Origin: Candidatus Kuenenia stuttgartensis
Lineage (GTDB): Bacteria > Planctomycetota > GCA-002687715 > CAIWVZ01
Reading direction: 5' to 3'
Assembly (NCBI GenBank): GCA_945860915.1
Contig: CAMARR010000013.1
Coordinates: 1 to 59,951 of the forward strand
Length of the DNA: 59,951 bases
The position numbers were made by a program, and so were the translations under genes. This document shows, piece after piece, positions 29,047-38,293 of this stretch. Each line of letters begins with the position of its first letter. Within the stretch, counting starts at the first letter, position 1. The notes beneath the pieces were generated by a model. The model was given only the letters and a program-made list of their open reading frames with translations. It searched no databases and had not been told where the DNA came from.

Positions 29047-31427
29047 TGGTGGAAACTCGCGCCAACGTCGACATCACGCGCGTCCTTGACGCTGTTCGAG
29101 GACGGCTCCGTCTGCGCATTCTCCTTGCGGGAGGCGCGCGGGTACTCCGCGATGCCACGGCTTTGGCCCTCGCGACGTTCGCGGTCGATATCGCCCTCGA
29201 ACCGCCACGCCCCGTCCGCATACTCCTTGCGGTCACATGCGTCGCAACGGTGCTCCTCTCCGCTTGGCGTCACTTCGCGAAACGCCTTGCCACGAAATTC
29301 AGCGATGACGAACTCGCGCTCCTCGTTGAGCGAAGCCACCCAGAGCTCAACGACCGCGTGATTTCAGCACTCCAGCTTGGGCGCGATCTTGCGTCAGGAG
29401 CCACATCGGAGTCGCCCGATCTCATCCGCGCCACGATTCTCGATGCTGAGCGCGCGACCACGTCTCTACACGTGGGCCGTGCTGTTCCGATGGGACCAAT
29501 CGCACGACCGCTCTTCCTCGCATCGTTCGCGATTGCGCTTGCGACGACCCTCGTTGCCCTGCGACCAGAGTGGGCGAAACTCTGGGTGGAACGCTACATC
29601 TTCCTGAAGGACACGCCTTGGCCCCGCGCGACTTCGCTCCGCCTCGTCGTCACCGACGAAGAGCGTTACGCCAAGGAAACCGTGGACGGCCGAGTCGTCC
29701 TCCATGTTCCGGAGCGCATGCCGCTCCAAGTTCAGGTTGAAGCCATCGGTGTAGTGCCCGACGAAGTCGAGCTCGTCATTGCTCCTGCCGACGACCCGTC
29801 CTCCGAAGCGCCGGTGACGATGGGCCGAGCTGCCGGGAAGGGCTGGTTCCAACACAACTTTCCCCCACTCGATCGCTCCATCATGATCCACGCGAGAGGC
29901 GGCGATGATCGCGACAGAGATCCGACCATCGAGATACGCGTCGATCGCGCGCCACGTGTCACGGGATTGGCAACCACTCTGGAATTCCCAGCCTACACGG
30001 GCCTCGCGCCTCGTACAGGTGACGAACGCAACCTGACCCTGCCTGAAGGCACCCGCGTTGCCATGTCGTTTAAGGTGAACTTAGATCTTGAGGCGTTCGA
30101 TATCGTCTCCGAGAAGGCGGGCACCGTTCGCTTGCAATCGGATACGGATGGAACGTATCGCTACGCCTTCGTTGCATCTGTTAGCGATTTTTACACATGG
30201 AGACTCCGGGCAAAGTCGGGCGTTCCGTCGGCGGATGTACCGCGGTACGTGCTGACCGTTGCGCCCGACACACCACCGCGTGTGACGTTGGATTCTCCAG
30301 CATCAACATCCTTGGTCGTGACCCCCGACGCGGTCATCCCATTCCGCGGGATCGCCACTGACGACCATGGCATCTCGTCCATCGAGATCCGGTACTCTCG
30401 ACTGGAAGAGGGTTTGCCGTACGCATTGCCTCTCGGCGCAGAGGACCTCGTCCTTACCGCGCCGACGCCAACCACCGGCATCACCTCGACGATGAAGCGT
30501 GTCGCGTTCGCGTCCGACATCGACGTTTCCAAGTTCGCGCCCCCGGCAGAATCCCAACCTGCGGCAAAGCCTGCTGGCGGAGTTGACGTCAACACCACAC
30601 TTGCAACACCGGACGCACCCAAGGCCGACGACCGTATTCGCTTTCGCCTTCTGGTGTCCGACAATCGTGTCACTCCGGATCACCCCGAACCTCACCGCCA
30701 ATACGGCGATGCCGAGTATCGGATCGAAATCAAGAAGCGGGACGAAGTCGAGCGCGATCTTGCACAAAAGCAAACACGTCTGCGAGATCGGGTGCGCGAC
30801 CTGCTTCGCCTCGCGGAAGCTAGGTTGACGGAAGCAGAAGATCTAGTCACGAGATCCTCGTCGGGCAGCGATGGCCCCGTTTCAAGCTTGGCCAAGTCGT
30901 TTCAAGTGACGGAATCTGGACAATCTCGCGTCACCGCGGAGGTCGCTGTTTCTGCACGACAATTCTCACGGGTGTTTGACGGCTACCTCTATAACCGCCT
31001 TGACCCTGGGCCGCTCACCAACCGCCTCCTCGGTGCCCTCCTTAGACTCTGGCGTGAACGTCCAGCCGAAGACGCGCTCGTCCTCTATGGCCGCGCCCTT
31101 GAAGAGGCCAAGAACGCGGTGTCAGACACTCAGCTCTTAGGCAGACTCGTCAACATTCTCGATCTGTTCATTCGTTCTGCGACCGTGACCTCACCTGAAG
31201 CGACACGTCGTCTCGGGCAAGCCGCGCTCGCATCCACTCCAGAGGCACGCCTTGCCGAAGCAAAAGCTGCCATCGCCGCCCAGAAGAGTCTTGTGGAGGA
31301 TCTCCGCCTCCTCGAGGACCGCTTGCTGGCCTGGGAAGACTACCTCGATGTCGTCCAGGGCCTCCAAGATCTGATCGAGTTGCAAAAGGGCATTCGAAGT
31401 AAAGCGGAGAAACTGTCAAACAAGTAG
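29046..31427 (+). CDS. DUF4175-like membrane protein with Ig-like region
   Basis: 793 residues from the TGATG-coupled start; the frame opens 33 codons earlier inside the previous gene. Hydrophobic helices lie at about residues 40-75 and 145-170. A large beta-rich exterior part follows with Ig-like strands (for example LVVTDEERYAKETVDG and VTGLATTLEFPAYTGL) and then a C-terminal helical, coiled-coil part. The layout matches DUF4175 proteins found next to MoxR/BatA genes and coiled-coil genes. Function is not known. Confidence 0.75.
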   Translation: MVETRANVDITRVLDAVRGRLRLRILLAGGARVLRDATALALATFAVDIALEPPRPVRILLAVTCVATVLLSAWRHFAKRLATKFSDDELALLVERSHPELNDRVISALQLGRDLASGATSESPDLIRATILDAERATTSLHVGRAVPMGPIARPLFLASFAIALATTLVALRPEWAKLWVERYIFLKDTPWPRATSLRLVVTDEERYAKETVDGRVVLHVPERMPLQVQVEAIGVVPDEVELVIAPADDPSSEAPVTMGRAAGKGWFQHNFPPLDRSIMIHARGGDDRDRDPTIEIRVDRAPRVTGLATTLEFPAYTGLAPRTGDERNLTLPEGTRVAMSFKVNLDLEAFDIVSEKAGTVRLQSDTDGTYRYAFVASVSDFYTWRLRAKSGVPSADVPRYVLTVAPDTPPRVTLDSPASTSLVVTPDAVIPFRGIATDDHGISSIEIRYSRLEEGLPYALPLGAEDLVLTAPTPTTGITSTMKRVAFASDIDVSKFAPPAESQPAAKPAGGVDVNTTLATPDAPKADDRIRFRLLVSDNRVTPDHPEPHRQYGDAEYRIEIKKRDEVERDLAQKQTRLRDRVRDLLRLAEARLTEAEDLVTRSSSGSDGPVSSLAKSFQVTESGQSRVTAEVAVSARQFSRVFDGYLYNRLDPGPLTNRLLGALLRLWRERPAEDALVLYGRALEEAKNAVSDTQLLGRLVNILDLFIRSATVTSPEATRRLGQAALASTPEARLAEAKAAIAAQKSLVEDLRLLEDRLLAWEDYLDVVQGLQDLIELQKGIRSKAEKLSNK

Positions 31428-31432
31428 GAGGT
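31426..31432 (+). promoter_or_regulatory. Full-consensus Shine-Dalgarno before the coiled-coil gene
   Basis: AGGAGGT is a perfect anti-16S match with five bases to the ATG at 31438. It stands out because the upstream operon genes rely on stop-start coupling. It suggests that the coiled-coil protein is made at a higher level than its neighbours. Confidence 0.7.
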
Positions 31433-31437
31433 CTCCC

Positions 31438-34400
31438 ATGACCCGACTCGCGTTGGTGTTTGCGCTCGCAGTGATCGTCCCTGCGACGCTGGCTCAGGAA
31501 TCCGCGGCCGACACGGACCGCGAACTCCAGTCGATCATCCGTGAGCAGGAGAACGCGCTACGCGGGTTGAAGTCGCTTCGTGCGCGCATGGAACGGCTCA
31601 AAGTCCGCATGGCGCAGGAAGGTCGCGATCAGGCTGTCGCGCTCCTTCAACGTGGCATCGACGAACTGACGTCATCCAAGCTCGAAGATCGGATGGGCGA
31701 TGTGGCGGGCAAGCTCAAGGCCAACGAACGCCTTGCAGGCCTTGCCGAAGCTGATGGAATTGTGACGAAGCTCATTTCGATTCTCGATATTCTCCAAGAG
31801 AAGCAGCCCCAGAACTCGCAGGCCGACAAGAAGGTTGCGGAGTTAGACAAAGCCCTTAGCGACATCCGTGAAATCAGCCAGGAGCAACGCAACCTCAAGG
31901 ACCAGACCAACGCGCTGCGAAATGCGTTAACCCCGGAACAGAAAAAAGCATTCAACGACCTCGCGAAGAGGTTGCGCGACTTAAAGGCCGAATCGGATCG
32001 ACTCGCCACCGAAACAGCGCGCGAGGGTCCAACAGACGAAGCGATCGATGAAGCGATGGCGGCTGCCGACGCCATCAAGGAGCGGGCGAATGAAGGCGAC
32101 AAAGCGGGCGACGCTGAGGCCGCTTCAAAGGCCGCGAAGCTTGCGGAGGTTGCGCGTTCGCTAGCCAATGCCGCCAAACGCGCGGAGAGTCTGGCGCTCA
32201 ACGCCGACGCCACGGCCAAGGACTTAGACGCACAAGCGGCGAGAGACGCCCTCGTCGACGCGCTAGCCAAAGCAAAAGCCGCAAACGACGCGTCAAAACT
32301 GGCCAACGAAGCTGCGGCGAAAGTCAGAGGCACGTCGGGCGGCGAAGCCCGTGCGAAGGCCGAGCAAGCGGCGATGGCTGCGGAGAGTGCGGCAAAAGAC
32401 GCGGCGGACACTGCTCAACGAGCCGCTGAAACGTCTACAGCTGCGGCGGAAGCTGCCGCGCGCGCCGATCTCGCAGCAAAACAGGGCGCGCCATCGGACA
32501 CGATCGGGCGCGACGCCCGCATGTCGGCCGCCGCGAAGAAGGAGATGGACCGCGCGCGCGATGCCGCCAACAAGGCTCTAGCGGATGCCAAAGCTGCTGC
32601 AGAGTCCGCCGCGAAGGGCGACAACGCTAAGGCCAGCGCGGCTTCGGCTGAATCCGCGTCCGCGAATCAGGCGGCTACGGACGCTACGCAGAAGGCGACT
32701 GCTTCGGCTCCGAGCTCTGCAAACTCCTCCAAAGCTGCGGAGAGCATGGCAAAGGCGGCCGGCGATCTCGCGAAGGAGGCACGTGATACCGGCGCAAAGG
32801 CAGGCGACGAAAGCACCGCGTCCGCCGCCGACAGCGGTGCGCAATCCGCCGAAGCAGGCGCTACAGAGCTGAACAAAGCAAAGTCCGAAGCAGACGCCGG
32901 GGCGACCAAGAAGGCCGCAGCACAGGCGCGCGCAGGCGCTGCCGAGCTTGAGAAGGCGGCGCAGTCATTGAAGGACGCAGCCAGAGCTGCCAATGGCGAA
33001 GCCGCCGCCGCCGAAAGTGACTTGGCAGCGTCGGACAAAGCTGCTGCCGAAACCGCACAGGCTGCCGCCGACAAGCTGTCGCCGAAGAGTGCGGGGACGG
33101 ATGGCGCAAATACCCAGACCCCCGAATCGAAGGCTGCCGCCGAGGCAGCCGACGCCCTACGCGACGCGGCAAACCAACTAAGCAAGGCATCCGACGCCCG
33201 CAAACAAGGCGATGCCGGTGCGTCAAAATCTGCGCGCGATGCAGCCCGCAACGCAGCCGACGCCTCCAAGGAAACGGCCAAGAAGGCGCGCAAAGATCTG
33301 TCCCGAAAGAAGGAGGATGCGGCTCTTGCAGCAAAGAAGCGCCGCGACCTTTCCCGTAAGACCGATGAGATCAAGAAGCAGATTGACGACCTCAAGTCAA
33401 AGACAGGCAATGAGGGCGCCGAGAGTGCATCTAGTTCGACGGCTGATGCCTCTGCAAAAATGAACGATTCCGCAGCGCAATCAGAGTCGGGCCAGTCTGG
33501 TGCCGCTCAGGAATCGGATGCGTCGGCCTCACAGGCACTCGACGATGCTGCGTCAGCCATGGAGAAGGCGGCAGGGGGTCAAACGAAGGACTCAGCGAAG
33601 GACAAGGAGGACATGAAGGCCCTCGCCAAGAAGCAAGAAGACCTAGCGGAAAAGACAAAGAAGCTCGCTGAGAGTCTCAAGAACCTATCTCCTAAAGGCG
33701 GTGAGGGGGCTGAAAAAGCAGAGGCCTCCATGTCCGAGGCCAAGCAGAAGATGAGCCGAGATACTCAGGAGGACTCTGCGAAGGCAGTAGAAAAGCAGGA
33801 AGAGGCCATCGACTACCTCGAGCAGGCGCAGGACAAGCTTAAAGAGGAGAAGGACGACTACCTCGGACTCCAGCAGGAAGAAGCGCTCTTCAAAATCGGT
33901 GCCGAGATTGAGAAGTTGATCAAAGTCCAGGAGGAGATCAACAAGGAAACCGTGCGCTTAGATCGCGAACGCGCGGTCGAAGGCCGCCTCGGAAGAACGC
34001 AGCGCGCGGACCTCAAGGCGGCACAGGGCAAACAATCGGCGTCGCGAGACCAGCTCAATTCCATGCTCGAAGCGATGAAGGCAGAGGACGTCCTCGCGTT
34101 CACGTGGCTTCTCGACACCGTGAAAGCCGACATGGCCCGCGTCATCGATCTGATGGAGCAAAAAGAGACGGGGCCACTTATTCAGTCTGTCGAGGACGAT
34201 GTCGTTGTCGGCCTCAAGCAGCTTCAGACAACGCTCAAGGACGAGGCAGAGGCTCGCAAGTCCATGAAGAAGGATGATGCTCCGCCCGGCCAGCCTCAGA
34301 AGCCACCGCTCGTTTCGATGCTCCAGGACTTGCTCCTGCTTCGCCGGTTACAACTGACCACCAAGGCCGAGACCGAGAAGTTCTTCTCGAAAACTGAGAG

Positions 34401-34578
34401 TACTGACCCTTCGGACATTGCGGTCAAGAAGGAGATTCTCCAGCGCCTCGTTCACCGCCACGGAAACATCCGTTCGTTGTTTGATCGGTTTGTTGAGAAG
34501 TCACAGCCACCAGATGGCGGCGGCGGCAACGAGGACTCCCCCGATGGTCCGACCTCGCGCCCCGGAGAAGGACGATGA
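31438..34578 (+). CDS. Secreted alanine-rich coiled-coil protein, 1046 residues
   Basis: A signal peptide ends near residue 19 (ATLAQ). Residues about 25-190 are a charged helix. About 190-610 is extremely rich in Ala with Lys, Asp, Glu and Ser in heptad-like order (AAESAAKDAADTAQRAAE). About 610-790 is a Lys/Glu/Ser-rich linker. A conserved-looking helical end (LFKIGAEIEKLIKVQEE to the C-terminus) finishes in a Pro/Gly-rich tail. No catalytic motif. It probably forms a long fibrous or envelope-spanning element. It overlaps the next ATG by four bases. Long shadow frames on both strands come from the GCN codons. Confidence 0.85.
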   Translation: MTRLALVFALAVIVPATLAQESAADTDRELQSIIREQENALRGLKSLRARMERLKVRMAQEGRDQAVALLQRGIDELTSSKLEDRMGDVAGKLKANERLAGLAEADGIVTKLISILDILQEKQPQNSQADKKVAELDKALSDIREISQEQRNLKDQTNALRNALTPEQKKAFNDLAKRLRDLKAESDRLATETAREGPTDEAIDEAMAAADAIKERANEGDKAGDAEAASKAAKLAEVARSLANAAKRAESLALNADATAKDLDAQAARDALVDALAKAKAANDASKLANEAAAKVRGTSGGEARAKAEQAAMAAESAAKDAADTAQRAAETSTAAAEAAARADLAAKQGAPSDTIGRDARMSAAAKKEMDRARDAANKALADAKAAAESAAKGDNAKASAASAESASANQAATDATQKATASAPSSANSSKAAESMAKAAGDLAKEARDTGAKAGDESTASAADSGAQSAEAGATELNKAKSEADAGATKKAAAQARAGAAELEKAAQSLKDAARAANGEAAAAESDLAASDKAAAETAQAAADKLSPKSAGTDGANTQTPESKAAAEAADALRDAANQLSKASDARKQGDAGASKSARDAARNAADASKETAKKARKDLSRKKEDAALAAKKRRDLSRKTDEIKKQIDDLKSKTGNEGAESASSSTADASAKMNDSAAQSESGQSGAAQESDASASQALDDAASAMEKAAGGQTKDSAKDKEDMKALAKKQEDLAEKTKKLAESLKNLSPKGGEGAEKAEASMSEAKQKMSRDTQEDSAKAVEKQEEAIDYLEQAQDKLKEEKDDYLGLQQEEALFKIGAEIEKLIKVQEEINKETVRLDRERAVEGRLGRTQRADLKAAQGKQSASRDQLNSMLEAMKAEDVLAFTWLLDTVKADMARVIDLMEQKETGPLIQSVEDDVVVGLKQLQTTLKDEAEARKSMKKDDAPPGQPQKPPLVSMLQDLLLLRRLQLTTKAETEKFFSKTESTDPSDIAVKKEILQRLVHRHGNIRSLFDRFVEKSQPPDGGGGNEDSPDGPTSRPGEGR

Positions 34579-35267
34579 AACGACTCTTCATGATGTTTGC
34601 CATCTGTGCAGCAACTCTCTCGTCAGGAATTTGTGCTCAAGAAGGGACGACTGACCCCACCGAGCTCATGCGCCAGATTAAGCGCAACCTGCAGAAGATC
34701 GAAGATGAGCTCAACCGCATAAGGACGGCGCCTTCTGGTTCCGACGCGGGAGCACGCGAAAAAGACATCGAGACACTTAAGCGTCGCCAAGATCAGGTCG
34801 TTAAGGACATCGACGAGATCATCAAGCAGATGAAGCAACAGTCCGGTGGTGGTTCGTCAGACGAATCTCCGCCGCCTCCAGATTCGAAGAGCAAAGAGGA
34901 TTCTCAGTCAGGCCAAAAGCCTAAGAGCCGTGACCGCAATAAGTCTCAACAAGACCAAGGCAAGCAGCCCCAGGGTGGAAAGAAGCCGCAAGGGGGACAA
35001 AAGAAGGATGGCGAAACCGGAAAGAAGCCGCAGGGTGGCAAAGAAGATAATTCTCAACCGAACAGCGGCAAGCCCGAGAACCAAAAGGGACCGCAACCGC
35101 CGCAAGACCCTCGACGCAGGTTGCAACAAGTTGACGTCAATGAGGTGTGGGGCATCCTTCCGCCCGAGATTCGCCAGAAGTTGATAGATCGCAACTTTGG
35201 AGAATTCACGCCCGAGTACGAGGACGAGGTGCGTGAGTACATCAAGAAGGTCTCAACGGGCCGCTGA
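34575..35267 (+). CDS. Small secreted protein with KPQGG linker and WG-LPP C-terminal motif
   Basis: 230 residues. A signal peptide (to about residue 21, ICAQ) is followed by a coiled coil (about 28-80), a low-complexity Lys/Gln/Pro/Gly linker with three GGKKPQGG-like units (about 115-165), and a conserved-looking end EVWGILPPEIRQKLIDR. That final segment resembles the WGxLP..R motif that recurs at the ends of planctomycete exported proteins in this type of operon. It is the last gene of the MoxR operon and overlaps the coiled-coil gene by ATGA. Function unknown. Confidence 0.8.
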   Translation: MKRLFMMFAICAATLSSGICAQEGTTDPTELMRQIKRNLQKIEDELNRIRTAPSGSDAGAREKDIETLKRRQDQVVKDIDEIIKQMKQQSGGGSSDESPPPPDSKSKEDSQSGQKPKSRDRNKSQQDQGKQPQGGKKPQGGQKKDGETGKKPQGGKEDNSQPNSGKPENQKGPQPPQDPRRRLQQVDVNEVWGILPPEIRQKLIDRNFGEFTPEYEDEVREYIKKVSTGR

Positions 35268-35299
35268 CCGGCACTCGATTTAGTCCAAGCCAACGTAAG

Positions 35300-35332
35300 C
35301 GAGCGTTTTCACGATGGCCGTGAGAGCGCTCG
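35300..35332 (+). terminator. Terminator-like hairpin closing the MoxR operon
   Basis: A 14-pair stem (35300-35313 with 35319-35332, two G-U pairs on the plus transcript) encloses the loop ATGGC, 32 bases after the last stop. It is followed by GTTGCTTT, a weak U-tract. It also lies 32 bases beyond the 3' end of the convergent lipoprotein gene, so it may serve both directions. Confidence 0.6.
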
Positions 35333-35364
35333 GTTGCTTTGGAACTTGTCGTGAGGGTTCCCGA

Positions 35365-35955
35365 TTACTTTGCTGCGCCCGACTGGGGTGGCAGCTCCTT
35401 GAGGATCGACGTGAGCACTTCAACCACCCGCTCCGTTCGCCCTTCCTTCAACCCGCCCATTTGACCCATCGGACCCGGTCCAGAGATCGCACTGGGAGAT
35501 GGCGACGCCTCGGCGATGCGCATTCCGCGATTTGCCGACCAATAGAGCTCGCCCTCGCGTGTCGACCTAAACACGACAGTGACTCCAAGTTCCGAGCCGG
35601 CGTAATCCACGTTGACCTCCGCCATGAGGTCGCTGTTGCTGCCGACTCGGGGCGAGTAGCCTTTTTCCATCAACGCCTTGACGACGACCGTTTCGAGCCT
35701 CCCGCGATCAATCCCGCCGGCGACGCGTAGCGAGTGCATCGCCGTAACACCCTTCGGTGCCACGGGCGACTTCGCCGTGATGATCGGAATTTCTATGATC
35801 TCCGGAGGCGCCTCCACCGTGGCGCGAAGCGTCGAGGCGCTCGACCGTTGCGCGCTTCTCTCGCTTACTGCGTTAGTTCTGCTGGTCTTGGTGTCTGGGT
35901 TCGCGCACGCTCCCATAAGTAGAAGCGCGATCGCAAAGATGGATCTGTAGAACAT
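35365..35955 (-). CDS. Lipoprotein, possibly DUF4136-like
   Basis: 196 residues from the ATG at 35955, which follows AGGAG by seven bases. The much longer open frame upstream would bury the signal peptide. MFYRSIFAIALLLMGAC is a lipoprotein signal with lipobox LMGAC, then a Ser/Thr linker. The mature domain (MEKGYSPRVGSNSDLMAEV) resembles small outer-membrane lipoproteins of the DUF4136 kind, but the match is tentative. It is convergent with the MoxR operon. Confidence 0.75.
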   Translation of the reverse strand: MFYRSIFAIALLLMGACANPDTKTSRTNAVSERSAQRSSASTLRATVEAPPEIIEIPIITAKSPVAPKGVTAMHSLRVAGGIDRGRLETVVVKALMEKGYSPRVGSNSDLMAEVNVDYAGSELGVTVVFRSTREGELYWSANRGMRIAEASPSPSAISGPGPMGQMGGLKEGRTERVVEVLTSILKELPPQSGAAK

Positions 35956-36264
35956 AGGTTGCTCCTGCTCGGGAGTGCATGGCAATGGACATGGATCCGA
36001 CCTAAATGCGTCCAAGGGTCCGTTTCTTCGCGAGCGCTCGCTGCTACGGAGTCGGTTGCAGAGTCCTTCCCCATGCGCGACATGACCCAGGATGGACTCC
36101 AGCGGACCTACCACCAAGCTCTCGGCCACTCGCGGTGCGAAGCCTCGCCGCATTTCGGCATGATCCTGCGGCGCGAAGGCATGTCGGTCGTGTACACTTT
36201 GGCCATTCACAGACAAGAAACGAATCTAGGCGCTAGCCGAACGCCACGACAGAGTCACCTCGAT
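35956..36264. other. Intergenic region between a lipoprotein and a small ORF
   Basis: About 310 bases are open in one plus-strand frame that continues into the small gene below, but the translated segment has the look of non-coding sequence. TACACT at 36193-36198 could serve as a -10 box for the small gene. Nothing else was recognised. Confidence 0.4.
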
Positions 36265-36522
36265 ATGGAACCACCGCCGAAGTTGGATGAAGTTGGTGCT
36301 GGCCCCGAGAGGATCCGGGCCATGGCTGCGCGTCTCCTCGCAGCGCGCCCTCAAGACTTAGTTCGGGTTCGAGCACTTTCCGGTCCACCCTCGAGCATGG
36401 AAATCGTCCTCGAGCGACCGGACATGCCCCCGTTTCGATTCCATGTCCATGCCTCGAGCGATGACGCAACCGAATTTGACATCATTCGGGCCGTCGATGA
36501 CACCGGTTGGACGTGCTGTTGA
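36265..36522 (+). CDS. Small hypothetical protein
   Basis: 85 residues from an internal ATG of a longer open frame. The part after this ATG has a more protein-like composition: an amphipathic helix (ERIRAMAARLLAARPQ) and strands (SSMEIVLERPDMPPFRFHVHA), ending WTCC. No family was recognised and the ribosome-binding site is weak. It is convergent with the gene ending at 36535, 12 bases away. Confidence 0.4.
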   Translation: MEPPPKLDEVGAGPERIRAMAARLLAARPQDLVRVRALSGPPSSMEIVLERPDMPPFRFHVHASSDDATEFDIIRAVDDTGWTCC

Positions 36523-36534
36523 TGCACGTGTGGA

Positions 36535-37245
36535 CTAGTGCTCGCCGCGACGTCGGAAACGAAAGTGCGTGAGATCGCCAAGTCTCCATTCGAAATCGGC
36601 CTCAATGCTCGTTCCCACGATCTTGGCTAGGCCACCGATAGGGTAGGTGTCGACACGACCCGGTGCGATGAGCTTGCGGTGGGGCTCGCGCAACGACTCC
36701 GCGTGTTCGATTTCGTCGGAGAGTCCGCCGATTGAAACTAGGAGCCCCGCAAGCTCTGCTGTGTCATCACGCTGCAAGGCGAGTTGTGCGTGCTTCAGCA
36801 AGCGGTGCAGCTCGAGCACGGCACCATACGGAACCGACAGCCGACGTCCATCTTCCGCACCACGAAGTCGCTGGGCTTCGAGGGCCCGTGCAAGGGTTTC
36901 GTCCTGATCGTGGAATTTGATTGTGATTTCGTCGTCGATGTCGTCCCGGGCCGACGCATCCTGCCAGTCCCGATCAAGTCGGCGCCGCAGCGCCTCTGCG
37001 ATTTCTGGATCATATATTGAGCGGTCCGCGCGTCCGGCACGCTCGCACTTGCTCGCGTGACGCACCCAACTCCGAAAGTTCGTGGGTGATTCCCAGTATT
37101 TTGCAGCGAATGTACTGGCGAAATCTCGCTCTAGCCCCAGTCGTTCGCGGTCTGAGGCTGAGAGCGCGTACCACTTCGGATGGCAGCACTCACACGGGCT
37201 TGATGATCCCCGAGCTCGCACGACCTCTTCGTAGGACTTCAACAT
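36535..37245 (-). CDS. Uncharacterised protein with N-terminal CxCC motif
   Basis: 236 residues from ATG 37245, which has GGAG six bases upstream. A longer frame opens with TTG at 37335. Near the N-terminus is SSPCECCHPKWY, with a further Cys in HASKCERAG, which might bind a metal. The middle is charged and helical (ALRRRLDRDWQDASARDDI) and the C-terminal part contains a possible strand-rich domain. No membrane segment or known family was recognised. It stands alone on the minus strand. Confidence 0.6.
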   Translation of the reverse strand: MLKSYEEVVRARGSSSPCECCHPKWYALSASDRERLGLERDFASTFAAKYWESPTNFRSWVRHASKCERAGRADRSIYDPEIAEALRRRLDRDWQDASARDDIDDEITIKFHDQDETLARALEAQRLRGAEDGRRLSVPYGAVLELHRLLKHAQLALQRDDTAELAGLLVSIGGLSDEIEHAESLREPHRKLIAPGRVDTYPIGGLAKIVGTSIEADFEWRLGDLTHFRFRRRGEH

Positions 37246-37475
37246 GACGATCTCCGCGCTGCCCTGACCGCGGATTGCCGGGGGGCAATCGCGTGCGGGC
37301 TTCGCTTTAATCATCATCGAACAGCAGGAAGCCAAAACGCAAACCGGCGCAGCTAAGAAGTCGCAAATTGTTGGCCAATATCCTGCGCGAACAGGTCGTT
37401 CATTGCACAGAGCTTTGGTTTTTGCGCAATTTGACTCAATTCCGCGCGGGATCGAATTCGCGCGCGGATCGAATG

Positions 37476-38081
37476 CTAACCGCAGTTCGGAAGAAACTCG
37501 GCGAACAGATCACGCTCCGCCGGAGTGATGGGTCCCGCCAACGCAGGATCGATCGGGTCATGATCACAACAGTCATCACCATCGTGGGAATGTTCGCCCT
37601 CTGCCGCAGGTTCGTCGATCAACACGGACTTCTCCGCGCCTTCGGGCTCTTCCGCCTGATGGTCAGGCTCACGGAACGAGCCGCGTGCGACTTCAGCAAA
37701 CGGGTGGTTGCCGCTGCAAAGTTCATCAAATGTGCCGGCCCAGATCACACAGGCGTCGATAATCTCGTCGCTCACTTGGTCAAGCGTACCATCGTCGCAG
37801 AATCCGCCGGTTTCGAGCGCGGAAAGCGCGCCTTCTTTGGCTTCACGCATTCCGGCCTCATCCTCCGCCCACGCAGCGCTCACATCATCTATGACCGCTT
37901 GCCTGCGCTCCTCGGTTGTCGCGTACCAAACGAAGAGGCCGGGATTGTCGTCGTCGGTCATTCCCTGCACGAACATGCCGTGCGGAAACACACGAGGGTC
38001 ACGATCCTTCGCTTGAAGGAGTCGTTCTTCTGCGGCCTGCCTCACCATTTCGAATGCCGTGTCGGCTTGTTCGTTGCTCAT
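37476..38081 (-). CDS. Acidic uncharacterised protein
   Basis: 201 residues with AGGA seven bases before the ATG. Strongly acidic overall, with a His/Asp/Cys cluster near the C-terminus (GEHSHDGDDCCDHDPID) that could bind metal. The N-terminal half is predicted helix and strand (PGLFVWYATTEERRQAVI). A 254-residue frame on the opposite strand (37368-38132) covers it, but it has no ribosome-binding site and a worse composition. No family was recognised. Confidence 0.6.
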   Translation of the reverse strand: MSNEQADTAFEMVRQAAEERLLQAKDRDPRVFPHGMFVQGMTDDDNPGLFVWYATTEERRQAVIDDVSAAWAEDEAGMREAKEGALSALETGGFCDDGTLDQVSDEIIDACVIWAGTFDELCSGNHPFAEVARGSFREPDHQAEEPEGAEKSVLIDEPAAEGEHSHDGDDCCDHDPIDPALAGPITPAERDLFAEFLPNCG

Positions 38082-38211
38082 TTCATCATCCTACGCAGAA
38101 TCTGCGGCTCGAATAGTAGCGATTCCGCCTAAGCCTCATTGCGGAATGGCGTAGAGGGCCTTCCATCGCGAAGGATGCGGAAAGAAACTACGGATTCGGG
38201 TATTCAACAGC

Positions 38212-38255
38212 ACGATCGGGCGCAGGCACCCATTGGATGCAAACGCACCGATCGT
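38212..38255. repeat. Inverted repeat downstream of mscL
   Basis: ACGATCGG (38212-38219) and CCGATCGT (38248-38255) form an eight-pair stem, extended by GCG/CGC after a one-base bulge, about 40 bases past the mscL stop. A second perfect stem, ATTCCGC/GCGGAAT, lies at 38122-38147. Neither has a T-tract. They may mark the 3' end of mscL or be operators of the next minus-strand gene. Confidence 0.35.
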
Positions 38256-38293
38256 TCCGAGCCGATGCTGACTACGCCAATGGGCGCGTTGAC

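Noticed and set aside
31647..33410. Long minus-strand Ala/Ser-rich frames under the coiled-coil gene
   Set aside because: They arise from reverse reading of GCN-rich codons. No start signals or family features.
37368..38132. 254-residue plus-strand frame covering the acidic minus-strand gene
   Set aside because: It lacks a ribosome-binding site and runs opposite a frame with AGGA, an ATG and a more protein-like composition.
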